The notes under the pieces: model-generated
Seen by the model: the letters and a program-made list of their open reading frames with translations, nothing else
The model's database searches: none
What the model was told of the DNA's origin: nothing
Assembly (NCBI GenBank): GCA_944325965.1
Contig: CALVCB010000011.1
Span: 1-45,782, forward strand
Source of the DNA: an uncultured Bacteroidales bacterium
Lineage (GTDB): Bacteria > Bacteroidota > Bacteroidia > Bacteroidales > UBA932
Length of the DNA stretch: 45,782 bases
Direction: 5' to 3'
Part shown: in pieces, positions 15,022 to 23,337 of the stretch
Layout of the letters: each line of letters opens with the position of its first letter
Numbering within the stretch: the stretch's first letter is position 1
Translations under genes and position numbers: made by a program

Positions 15022-17853
15022 ATGACACTGAAAACCCTCTGCCTGCACTTCATTACATTATATGCCGCACTGGCATCGCCTGCCCCTGCAGCCGTTCATG
15101 CAGGAGAGCAGACGGACAAAAATCCATATCTGCAATACAGTACCTTAGGCAGCGGAGAAGGACTGTCCGGCAACAAGATACTGTCTATAGCCAGGGACTC
15201 GGCCGGCACATACTGGATCGGCTCGGACAAAGGTCTCGACAGGATTGCCGAAGGCAAGATAAAAAGCTACAATTCCGACAGCTCCTTCCTCAACAAAAGG
15301 ATAAGGTTCATCTCCGTGGACAACAGCGGGGGCATCTGGGCCGCCACATCATCCGGTCTGTACAGGTACCACCACAGTACAGACACCTTCAGCAGGGAAA
15401 GCATTGACGGGGTCCCTGTCATACCGTATGACTATGACACCTGGAAAGACGGGATATATTTCATATGCAAAGACGGGATAGCAGGGCAGGACCGGACACA
15501 GGACAGCCTCAGGATGGTAATGGACGCAGGATCATTGCCGCGCAAGGCCGACCATCTGGAATTCATTGATGACACCACCTGTATAGTCACGGCCGATGCC
15601 GACGGGGTATATACAGTCGGCCTGCGCTCGGGATTGGCAAGGAAAATATACGGCCTCGGACACGATTCCCTGGTGAACGACCTGTGCGTTGACCGGGAAG
15701 GACGTATATGGATGGCATTCCACAATAACGGCGTCATCTGCATTTCAGGACAGGAGGGCAGCCACGGGAAGGAATACAGGAAAATCCGTTCTTTCCTGGA
15801 AGGGCACATAATACTGGGGCTTGAAGAATGCAATGGTAAAATATATGTAACGACGGACGGGGACGGGATCTACGAGGCGGACCTTTCCTCCATGTGCATA
15901 AAAAACATCAAGGAGTTCTCATGCGGGCAGCTTCCTCCGCCGGAAATCGAATCAGTGAACTGTATGGAGATATACGGAAGCGAAATATGGATGGGCACTG
16001 TAAGGCATGGTATCCTATGCCTCAAATATACTCCCGTAAGGAACTTCGACAATGACGAATTCGGTTTCCCGAAAGACAGGGGGGCCAACAGTTCCGTAGT
16101 TTCATGCCTGAGAGAAGACAGCGGCGGGAACATATGGATAGGTACGGACGGGAGCGGCATCGCCATACTTGAACACGGGAATGGAAGAAAGTTCAGGGTA
16201 CTTGAGGCAATGGGGCACGAAAAGGTAGCCTCGATCGAGGATATCGGGAACGGACAGATGCTCATCTCGGTCTACAATAAAGGCATATACAGATACGACA
16301 CCGGTTCCGGGAAGACAGAACGCATAACCATTTCAGACGAAGAAACAAACGGCAATATCCTGAAAAAAGACATAATCATAAACCTGGAACGGTATGATGA
16401 AGAGAATGTATATGTACTTGCAGACAGCATATACAACTACAATATCCCGTCAGGGAAGATAACCGGTCCGGGAATCTACAGAATAAAGTCCAGCAGCAAC
16501 TTCTGGACAGCCTATTCCGGTCCGGGGGAGACAGTCATATATGACCATTACGACATCTGGGCACTCTATCCGGACAGGGTCAAGGCGGAACACATATTCC
16601 ATTCCAACGGAGGGGACATCAATACCGTACGTAGATCGGGGAACACTCTCTGGATACTGAAATCCAACTCCCTGGCCAGGATTCCCATGACCAGCCGGGA
16701 ATTCTCCCATGTGCCTTCAGACTACAACGGAAAAATCCTTTCACTGGAGGCAGATGCCCTGGGGAACATATACCTCATGACCGACTCCAGGCTTGTGAAG
16801 ATGTCATGCGCCGACCCCGGGGAATACACCATATTCGACAGTTCCGACGGCTATACAGGCAATTATTTCATAGAGAACGTTTCAATACGGTCGTCATCAG
16901 GGGAGATATATGCAGGCGGGACAGCAGGACTGTGCGTGATACATCCTGAAGCATCATACCCGCCAATGGTTTCACGAGACATATCACTGATCGGGGTGAC
17001 AAGCGGAAGCGAAAAAATCGGCTATGCCAGAAAAGAAGACGGGACCTACCGGATATTGCTGCAGAACAGGCACAGATCCGCACAGATGGAAGTATGCCTG
17101 AACGGGGCCGGAGCCATGGAAAAACACGAATTCAGATATACGGTCAAAGGCTTCCTGAAAACAAGGACAGTATATTCTGACAACGTTCTTGACCTTTCCG
17201 GGCTGTTTCCGGGACGTTACAGGATTAAGGCAGCCTGGCTCGACAGGGCCGGGAAATGGCAGGATACAGACACTGACATACAACTGGACATTCGCCTGCC
17301 ATGGATAGTGACACTTGCACTGCTCATTTTCATGCCGGCTGGCTGCATATACGGGAAAAAACTTGCCAGGGACAGGAAACGGTCCGACATAATAAAGACT
17401 GATGAATACAAGGTGGCTGAGGGGACTTGTCTTGAAACAGTCCCGGCAGAAAATCCTGACCGGCAGTTCCTGGAGAAACTGGACAGTTTCATATTGTCAA
17501 ACCTGTCCAATGACAGGCTGTGCGCCCAGATAATAATAGACCATATGTGCATGGGACGGGCAACCTTCTACAAAAAGATAAAAAGCCTCACAGGCATGGG
17601 AATAATGGAGTATGTCACCAGAAAACGCATGATGGAGGCATCGGAACTCCTGAAAAACAGCAGGCTGTCCATTTCGGAGATAGCCGTCAGGACCGGATAT
17701 ACGGACAACCAGTACTTCAGCCGGGCCTTCAGGCAATACTCCGGTACAGCACCGAGCTTCTACAGGAAACAGCACCGAAGGGGCGAATCACCGTCCGATG
17801 GTGAACGCGTAGACATTGCCCCCGAAATCAGAAACAAAAAGCATGTTTCCTGA
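15022..17853 (+). CDS. membrane-spanning Reg_prop/Y_Y_Y sensor with AraC-type DNA-binding domain
   Basis: A 943-residue one-piece sensor and transcription factor, presumably the activator of PUL1. A signal peptide (about 1-27) leads into a periplasmic double beta-propeller of Reg_prop-type repeats (about 35-660, units such as ARDSAGTYWIGSDKGL and REDSGGNIWIGTDGSG). A Y_Y_Y domain follows (about 690-757, FRYTVKGF ... LFPGRYRIKAAW), then one membrane helix (about 759-778). After a cytoplasmic linker of only about 40 residues comes an AraC HTH domain (about 815-915, LSISEIAVRTGYTDNQYFSRAFRQY). Hybrid two-component sensors have HisKA, HATPase and receiver domains between membrane and HTH; none are present, and the length is about 400 residues short of that class. 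The layout recalls SusR of B. thetaiotaomicron. The last 22 codons overlap the convergent gene. Confidence 0.88.
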   Translation: MTLKTLCLHFITLYAALASPAPAAVHAGEQTDKNPYLQYSTLGSGEGLSGNKILSIARDSAGTYWIGSDKGLDRIAEGKIKSYNSDSSFLNKRIRFISVDNSGGIWAATSSGLYRYHHSTDTFSRESIDGVPVIPYDYDTWKDGIYFICKDGIAGQDRTQDSLRMVMDAGSLPRKADHLEFIDDTTCIVTADADGVYTVGLRSGLARKIYGLGHDSLVNDLCVDREGRIWMAFHNNGVICISGQEGSHGKEYRKIRSFLEGHIILGLEECNGKIYVTTDGDGIYEADLSSMCIKNIKEFSCGQLPPPEIESVNCMEIYGSEIWMGTVRHGILCLKYTPVRNFDNDEFGFPKDRGANSSVVSCLREDSGGNIWIGTDGSGIAILEHGNGRKFRVLEAMGHEKVASIEDIGNGQMLISVYNKGIYRYDTGSGKTERITISDEETNGNILKKDIIINLERYDEENVYVLADSIYNYNIPSGKITGPGIYRIKSSSNFWTAYSGPGETVIYDHYDIWALYPDRVKAEHIFHSNGGDINTVRRSGNTLWILKSNSLARIPMTSREFSHVPSDYNGKILSLEADALGNIYLMTDSRLVKMSCADPGEYTIFDSSDGYTGNYFIENVSIRSSSGEIYAGGTAGLCVIHPEASYPPMVSRDISLIGVTSGSEKIGYARKEDGTYRILLQNRHRSAQMEVCLNGAGAMEKHEFRYTVKGFLKTRTVYSDNVLDLSGLFPGRYRIKAAWLDRAGKWQDTDTDIQLDIRLPWIVTLALLIFMPAGCIYGKKLARDRKRSDIIKTDEYKVAEGTCLETVPAENPDRQFLEKLDSFILSNLSNDRLCAQIIIDHMCMGRATFYKKIKSLTGMGIMEYVTRKRMMEASELLKNSRLSISEIAVRTGYTDNQYFSRAFRQYSGTAPSFYRKQHRRGESPSDGERVDIAPEIRNKKHVS

Positions 17854-20250
17854 AACGGCGGCGGGACCGAGCACCGGAGCGCCGAAGTCATAGCTCCAGA
17901 GCTTCTTTCCCGTGACCGGGTCTAATGAATACATATTCCCGTCGGAAGCACCGACAAACAGGGTGTCCCCACACAGCACGGCCGGCGCCTCCACCGTCCG
18001 TACAGGATGTCTTGTATACGGAGCCGTAAGTATCAAAGCATTGCCCACAGGCATATTCCATTCCGGCTCAAGACTTCCCGCATCCGTCCCGACGACTCCG
18101 CTGTCAGCAGTACCGAACACGGCACATCCTCCGGCAACTACAGGAGAAGATGCCACGTCAAGGTTGAACGGGAGCTCCCTTTCCATGACAGTTTCACCGT
18201 CCGCAATATCTATCATGAACACGCGCCGTCCAGATGTCACATAGAGCCTCTCTCCGTATACCGCCGCAGATGCTGCCCGGAAGTTGAGACCGGAATCAGC
18301 GCGGCTCCACAGAAGCTTGCCCGTGCCGGCGTCATTGCCGTAAAGGGATCTCCACTGGGCGGAGCCTATCAGCATACCTCCGCCAAGGGACAGGGTCGCG
18401 ACAGTACCCTCGCCCTGGCTCCATCCGTCATTCCTCCAGAGCATCCTGCCGTCCGCAGCCACATAAGCCGACAGTCCCTTACCGCTTCCGGCATATACAG
18501 TCCCTTCTCCTGCGACGAGCCCGTCCATAAGCGGCGGATGACCGTCATTCACAGGCAGTCGGCACTCCCATTCAAGGGAGCCTGTAGCAGAATCCAGGGA
18601 ATAGAGCCACCCGTAGACATCCTGCGCGAAGATACGGCCACCTTCAGCGGCAAGCGAGCCCTTCACCGCCGCCCTGGTCCTGTATTTCCACAGCAACCTT
18701 CCCGTTCCCGAATCAAAGGCACATACACACGGACCGGATTCCTGGCCGTCTGCCGATGAAGCCACACAGACCTTTCCGTCATGCACTACCGGAGATGCCA
18801 TGAATATATTCCCGCCGGCATTGGCTGCCCATACAAGCGAAAGGCTGTCCCCCAGATCCATTCCAGAGGCGGTATGCGAAGGATTACCCCGCATGCACGG
18901 CCAGTCCCCCTGCACACAGGCCAGGGCCCCGAGCTCCGGCTCATACGTGAATACCTCTTCGGCGGTCACGGCACTGCCATCGCTGAAGACCACCTCCACC
19001 CTGAGGGTAAGTTCCCTCCCGGCATACCGGGCCGGCAGACGGAGCCCGCCGGTCCATGACCAGTCAGTCATCTGTACAGCCTTGCCGGACCTCCCGGCAG
19101 GCATACCCTTGTACAAGCATGCATATTCCACATATTCAACATAGGAAGATGACGAATAGGCGTTGACCACAATCCTGTCCGTGGCGCACTTCCCTTTCGG
19201 GGACGCTATACGCACATGATGCCCTATGCCCGGATACCTGAGCTCCGTAGACACATTCCCGTCTGCATCCGTACGGAACACCCTGAATGCTGCAGGAGAA
19301 TGGTCTATGCCCCCTTTTGACGCAGGCGGAGTGCTTACAGAAAGTACATTCCCGTAGCGGCGCACATAATCCGTATGGTAATGGCCGTATACCCATGCGC
19401 GGAGGTTGTACAGAGAAAGGTCAACTGAAGACCCGTTACAACCATTATATACAAAAGACCCGTTTTCCGACAGCAGGTCATGGCAGAAGACTATCAGGGG
19501 AGTGCCCGGGTCAACATGGGAAAGATCGTTTTCCATCCATGCGCACACATCGTCCGCGGTATAGCCGGGCTTCCTGTCCCCGGAAAGCATCGGCAGCACG
19601 ATATAGTGCGTCCCGGCTACATTAAAAGAATACCATACAGGGCCATAAAGGCTCTCGAAAAGTTCCTCGCCACAGGCCCCGTCTACGAGGTCATGATTCC
19701 CTATGGAGTAGTATACAGGTATCCCCATATTCTCCGTGTTCATCAGCTCCGCATGGGCCTTCAGGCCCTTCTCATAGCAGATGTCACCGGTATGGATCAC
19801 GAAGGCCGCCTTCTCCACTGCCGCATATCTCCTGACATCCCCGGTCCACCCCTCATTGGAGGCGACATCTGAAATCTCGGTATCCGTGACCTGGATAAAA
19901 CGGTGCTCTCCTCTCCTGCCGGTCCAGGCATCATACCTGGACATGGCGAAATCGCATGGACCGCCGTCCCCCGCCCTGCAGTAATGCCGCCGGGCCATGT
20001 ACCCGGAAGGGACCGTCACCGATATGAACCTCGCTGAAGCATGGCCAGGAAGGCTGTAAAGCCCATCCCCGGATGTCTCGGCCACATTGAGGCCGTCAGA
20101 CACGCATACCCCGGCGAGGGCCGTGTCCCCCTCATCCCATATCCCGTTTCCGTTCCTGTCATCAAACACCCTTCCCGTATACGGGACCGCTTCTGAAGGA
20201 AACACAGGCAAAAGCGCAACAAGAAGCACAGTCAAAATTCTCGTATCCAT
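17788..20250 (-). CDS. calcineurin-like phosphoesterase fused to PQQ-type beta-propeller
   Basis: An exported 820-residue protein (signal peptide ending about SEA21). A short Ca-binding-like beta-sandwich (about 22-104, DDRNGNGIWDEGD) comes first. A calcineurin-like phosphoesterase follows (about 116-325), with D123, GD155-156, GNHD 184-187, H257 and GHYH 289-292. The first metal motif reads D-T-E instead of the usual D-x-H. From about 450 to the end, PQQ/BamB-like propeller blades repeat (for example CAFDSGTGRLLWKYRT, LYSLDSATGSLEWECRL, MYSLDPVTGKKLWSYDF). No substrate can be named. It begins 49 bases after the PepSY-like gene on the same strand and may be co-transcribed with it. Its last 66 bases overlap the regulator gene tail to tail. 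Confidence 0.85.
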   Translation of the reverse strand: MDTRILTVLLVALLPVFPSEAVPYTGRVFDDRNGNGIWDEGDTALAGVCVSDGLNVAETSGDGLYSLPGHASARFISVTVPSGYMARRHYCRAGDGGPCDFAMSRYDAWTGRRGEHRFIQVTDTEISDVASNEGWTGDVRRYAAVEKAAFVIHTGDICYEKGLKAHAELMNTENMGIPVYYSIGNHDLVDGACGEELFESLYGPVWYSFNVAGTHYIVLPMLSGDRKPGYTADDVCAWMENDLSHVDPGTPLIVFCHDLLSENGSFVYNGCNGSSVDLSLYNLRAWVYGHYHTDYVRRYGNVLSVSTPPASKGGIDHSPAAFRVFRTDADGNVSTELRYPGIGHHVRIASPKGKCATDRIVVNAYSSSSYVEYVEYACLYKGMPAGRSGKAVQMTDWSWTGGLRLPARYAGRELTLRVEVVFSDGSAVTAEEVFTYEPELGALACVQGDWPCMRGNPSHTASGMDLGDSLSLVWAANAGGNIFMASPVVHDGKVCVASSADGQESGPCVCAFDSGTGRLLWKYRTRAAVKGSLAAEGGRIFAQDVYGWLYSLDSATGSLEWECRLPVNDGHPPLMDGLVAGEGTVYAGSGKGLSAYVAADGRMLWRNDGWSQGEGTVATLSLGGGMLIGSAQWRSLYGNDAGTGKLLWSRADSGLNFRAASAAVYGERLYVTSGRRVFMIDIADGETVMERELPFNLDVASSPVVAGGCAVFGTADSGVVGTDAGSLEPEWNMPVGNALILTAPYTRHPVRTVEAPAVLCGDTLFVGASDGNMYSLDPVTGKKLWSYDFGAPVLGPAAVSGNMLFVSDFGGNVYAFTIGR

Positions 20251-20299
20251 AATCCGTAATGTCCGATACCGCCTGCCCGGAACCGTTCCTGCAACGGGC

Positions 20300-20737
20300 T
20301 CAGTCGTCTATACCCATTAGGTTGAAATTCCTGTCGAAAGTAAGTTCAAGACCGTAAGTGAGCTTTACCTCATATTCTCGCCTGTCCCTGGAGATCTCCC
20401 TGTACTCCGCCCCCTCATATGCATTTTCCACATAATTCCTGATAGGCTCAGGCACAAGGTTCCTGTCTATGGTGGAATACCGGCACTCGATACTTGTCCA
20501 CTCCCCCCTGCGGTCGAACTCCATTTTCGTCCCGTTCACCATCACCACCTCATAATGTACCTCCAGAAAATCCCTCTCCTGCTTTGCGTAGGCAAGCTTC
20601 TGGCCAGGGAATCCGGCAGTTATGAATTCCTTCGCCTTGACCGGGAGGCGGTCGAAGGTGACTGCCCTGTCATTGTCCGCTGAAGCTGCAAATGTGAATG
20701 CCATTATAAAGGCAAGTACTGTCATTATCCTTTTCAT
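20300..20737 (-). CDS. PepSY-like periplasmic protein
   Basis: A small secreted protein of 145 residues with a clean signal peptide (MKRIMTVLAFIMAFTFAASA). The mature part shows two copies of the PepSY-like pattern: LPVKAKEFITAGFPGQKLAYAKQE ... YEVVMVNGTKMEFDRRGEW, then VPEPIRNYVENAYEGAEYREISRD ... YEVKLTYGLELTFDRNFNLMGIDD. Proteins of this type are common in Bacteroidota next to two-component systems; their role is not settled. I start it at 20737; a Met at 20764 would add nine residues and spoil the signal. Its promoter carries the same operator-like element as the neighbouring response-regulator gene, so it is a likely direct target of that system. Confidence 0.82.
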   Translation of the reverse strand: MKRIMTVLAFIMAFTFAASADNDRAVTFDRLPVKAKEFITAGFPGQKLAYAKQERDFLEVHYEVVMVNGTKMEFDRRGEWTSIECRYSTIDRNLVPEPIRNYVENAYEGAEYREISRDRREYEVKLTYGLELTFDRNFNLMGIDD

Positions 20738-20766
20738 TGTATCTGTTGTTTTAATTGTTTGCATTG

Positions 20767-20802
20767 CAAAAGTACCGCTAGTTTCTGAAACGGAAATGAA
20801 AT
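20767..20802 (-). promoter_or_regulatory. promoter and operator of the PepSY-like gene
   Basis: The minus-strand -7 box TACTTTTG (20767-20774) is preceded, after exactly 6 bases, by a 22-base element at 20781-20802. The element contains TTTCA twice with an 11-base period, then GAAAC. It matches the element upstream of the response-regulator gene (22842-22863) at 21 of 22 positions, with the same 6-base gap to the -7 box. An 11-base direct repeat is the usual OmpR-family site geometry. Confidence 0.65.
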
Positions 20803-20814
20803 CACGGTGAAATT

Positions 20815-22083
20815 TCAGAATACCACCCTGAAATTGTGTCTCCCGTCGTAGAAATATTCAAGGGAAAACGAATATCTTTCACAGATGGACCTGACGAGGG
20901 CAAGGCCGAGGCCCGAAGAGCCTTCCTTCTTGCCAGGCCCCTGATAGAAACGCTCAAATATCCTGTCCCTGTCCAGAGGTGAGCCGCCGTCATTCGTCAC
21001 GGTAAGTGTCCTGCCTCTGACGGATATGCCGACAACAGAGTCTGACGGGCCGTGGACAAAGGCGTTCTTGAGCAGGTTGGAGACAAGGATCGAGGAAAGC
21101 TGCTCGTTCATCCTAACCGCCAGGGATGGGTCCCCGGAAATTTCGGAGCGCATTCCCTTGTATCCGTATATCTCATCAAACATTTCTGCAGAATCCTTCA
21201 CCAGTGAAACTATATCCGTATCAGAGGTCTCCATGAACTGGCCGTTGTCTATCCTGGTCATCAGGAGCAGTGTGCGGTTCAGGCGGACGAGGCGCTGGAG
21301 GGTACGGTTTATTCCCGTCAGCTCCTCGGCCTGCTGCATGGTCAGCGTGTCGGAGTCAAGCAGCATCTCAATCCGTCCAGTGCAGACGGCCAGAGGGGTC
21401 TGCAGCTCATGGGATGCGTTACCGATGAACTGGTTCTGAAGCTCGTACTGTCTCTCGAACCTGTCCGCAGCCTCCTGGGTGGCCACGGCGAGGGTGCGGA
21501 ATTCGCTGATTTCCGTATTGCACGGCACCGGGGCGTTCTTTTTCCCGGGGACGTAGGACTTTACCCATTCAACAAGGGCCTTCAGAGGCCTGAAGTTGTA
21601 CTCCACCACAGCGACGGTGATACCTATGCATGCCACCAGCAGGATGAAATACAGGAAAACCATCCACCTGAGAATGGCACTTATAAGGTCCTGTCGCTCA
21701 AAGGAAGGGACAGCCACGGTCAATTCATAGTACGAGCTGTCCTCGTCCATGAATATATGATGCCGTATTCTCGCAGCCTCTGTTTCACCCTTGTTCGCGA
21801 TGAATATCATCTCGTCCTCATACGAAATGCGCGGAACAGAGGCCGCATATTCGGGACTTACCTTGCGGATGTAGTACGTATTGTTCGAGCCGTTGTCTAT
21901 TGAAGGGATCTCCACTCCGGAAAGCCATTTCATGATGATGTCTGCCGAGTAGGCCTCGAGCATGTCGTCGGTCTCGTCGATGATCTCCTCTTCCATCCCC
22001 CTGTAGAAAAAGATGCCCCACAGGGTCATGAACACAAGCATTAGGGCGGAAAGCCACAGGATTATCCTGTAAATGAATTTCAT
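20815..22083 (-). CDS. sensor histidine kinase
   Basis: A 422-residue membrane sensor kinase. Two membrane helices (about 6-27 and 138-160) enclose a short periplasmic domain of about 110 residues with no recognised fold. A juxtamembrane segment leads to the dimerisation/phosphoacceptor domain, with H225 in FIGNASHELQTPLA. The ATPase domain has the N-box SNLLKNAFVHG (about 335-345), a G1-like motif VTNDGGSP, the F-box IFERFYQG and the G2 motif GSSGLGLALVRSI. It lies 33 bases downstream of the response-regulator gene, so the two form an operon. The small periplasmic PepSY-like protein next door could be its accessory or its target output. Confidence 0.93.
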   Translation of the reverse strand: MKFIYRIILWLSALMLVFMTLWGIFFYRGMEEEIIDETDDMLEAYSADIIMKWLSGVEIPSIDNGSNNTYYIRKVSPEYAASVPRISYEDEMIFIANKGETEAARIRHHIFMDEDSSYYELTVAVPSFERQDLISAILRWMVFLYFILLVACIGITVAVVEYNFRPLKALVEWVKSYVPGKKNAPVPCNTEISEFRTLAVATQEAADRFERQYELQNQFIGNASHELQTPLAVCTGRIEMLLDSDTLTMQQAEELTGINRTLQRLVRLNRTLLLMTRIDNGQFMETSDTDIVSLVKDSAEMFDEIYGYKGMRSEISGDPSLAVRMNEQLSSILVSNLLKNAFVHGPSDSVVGISVRGRTLTVTNDGGSPLDRDRIFERFYQGPGKKEGSSGLGLALVRSICERYSFSLEYFYDGRHNFRVVF

Positions 22084-22116
22084 GATGCAGGCATTAATAT
22101 GTGTAAGTTGCAGGAA

Positions 22117-22794
22117 CTACTTCATGGTCAGCTTATACCCGAAACCATATACGGCTTTTATCTCCACATCGGCCCCCGCTTCGGACAGCTTCCTTCTCAG
22201 GTTCTTCATCTGGGCATAGACAAACTGGAAATTGTCCGTCTGGTCGATATGGTCACCCCATACCGCCTCCGCCAGTACTGCCTTGTCCACAAGGTGGCCG
22301 GGTCTCTGCATAAAATACTTAAGTATGTCAAACTCCTTCTTCAGGAGAGGCACGTCCTTGCCCCCGACGGCAAGCCTGTTGGACTCCGGCTCGAGGACCA
22401 GATTCCCGTACCTGAAGGCGAAATCCCCGTCAGCCTTGCTGCGGCGGGCCACGCTGCGTATACGGGCCACAAGCTCCGCGATATGGAACGGTTTGGCCAG
22501 ATAGTCATCGGCGCCGAGCTCAAGTCCGCGCACCTTGTCGTCAATAGAGTCCTTCGCCGAAATGATAATCACGTTCACCTTCCGGTTCATCTCCTTTATA
22601 TGGGACAGAATGTCCAGGCCGCTGCCTCCCGGCAGCATGATATCCAGAAGGACGCAGTCGTAAACATACACATCGAGCTTGTCGACGGCGGAGCTGAAGT
22701 CGACAGCGTTTTCCACTACGAAGCCTTCTTTCCTGAGGGCCCTGGACATCAGGTCCTGCAGTGCGGCTTCATCTTCCACAATAAGTATCTTCAT
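22117..22794 (-). CDS. OmpR/PhoB-family response regulator
   Basis: A 225-residue two-component response regulator. The receiver domain (1-115) has the acidic pair E7/D8, phosphoacceptor D51 (VLLDIMLPGGSG) and K101 (LAKPF). The winged-helix DNA-binding domain (about 128-222) has DNFQFVYAQMKNLRRKL and the closing VYGFGYKL. It is the first gene of the operon with the histidine kinase. The 22-base direct-repeat element just upstream (22842-22863) recurs at the PepSY-like promoter, so I infer autoregulation plus control of the PepSY-like gene. The natural stimulus is unknown. Confidence 0.94.
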   Translation of the reverse strand: MKILIVEDEAALQDLMSRALRKEGFVVENAVDFSSAVDKLDVYVYDCVLLDIMLPGGSGLDILSHIKEMNRKVNVIIISAKDSIDDKVRGLELGADDYLAKPFHIAELVARIRSVARRSKADGDFAFRYGNLVLEPESNRLAVGGKDVPLLKKEFDILKYFMQRPGHLVDKAVLAEAVWGDHIDQTDNFQFVYAQMKNLRRKLSEAGADVEIKAVYGFGYKLTMK

Positions 22795-22827
22795 GTCCGG
22801 GAAAAATTATGTTCATCGTTTCTTCCG

Positions 22828-22863
22828 CAAAGCTACGGGCTGTTTCTGAAACGAAAATGAAAT
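22828..22863 (-). promoter_or_regulatory. promoter and operator of the response-regulator operon
   Basis: On the minus strand the -7 box TAGCTTTG (22828-22835) matches TAnnTTTG. Six bases upstream lies the 22-base element 22842-22863, with TTTCA repeated at an 11-base period and ending GAAAC. Only one base differs from the copy at 20781-20802. The element covers the place where a -33 box would be, which fits activation by a bound regulator. Confidence 0.65.
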
Positions 22864-22901
22864 TTTAAAGTTACACATTTTTGTGAAGTTCCGGAAGAAT
22901 A

Positions 22902-23228
22902 TCAGACGTTTCCCGTATCCTGACCGGGATGTACCCGGCTACGGTATGCAGAGGGAGTGCATCCCATGGCCTTTTTGAATACACGGTTAAAATACGGTAT
23001 GTCAGAGAAGCCCGCCCGGTAACATATCTCTGATACCGGCATATCTTCCTGACTCAGCATCCGGCATGCCTGCCCTATCCTGTATCCGTTCAGGTAGGCG
23101 ATGAAGGTCTTTCCGGTGGCACGCCGGAAAAATGCACAGAAAGCCGACTTGCCCATACCTGTATGGCGGACGACATCATCAAGGGAAATACTCCTGGATG
23201 CATTGCAGGCCACAAATATGCGTACCAT
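22902..23228 (-). pseudogene. truncated AraC-family regulator (DNA-binding domain only)
   Basis: A 108-residue frame that contains a whole AraC-type double HTH (ISLDDVVRHTGMGKSAFCAFF ... VSEICYRAGFSDIPYFNRVFKKAMGCTPSAYRS) but no N-terminal sensing domain; full regulators are usually near 280-300 residues. The same frame stays open 21 codons upstream of the ATG and reads linker-like sequence (GKDRKRDKGQERLD), then meets a TGA at 23292-23294. This looks like the surviving 3' end of a longer gene. A functional stand-alone HTH protein is possible but less likely, because the neighbouring gene (23338-23761) is also a remnant. Confidence 0.65.
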
Positions 23229-23337
23229 ATCAAGACGTTCTTGCCCTTTGTCGCGTTTCCTGTCTTTGCCGACGGCATAGGTCCGGTCCGTTCACGCATT
23301 GGCTAATTTTGTCCCGGAATTATAGTACCGGAAACAC

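Noticed and set aside
20275..20299. GCCCG/CGGGC hairpin between the PepSY-like and phosphoesterase genes
   Set aside because: The stem is only 5 bp with a 15-base loop and no T-run, too weak to call a terminator.
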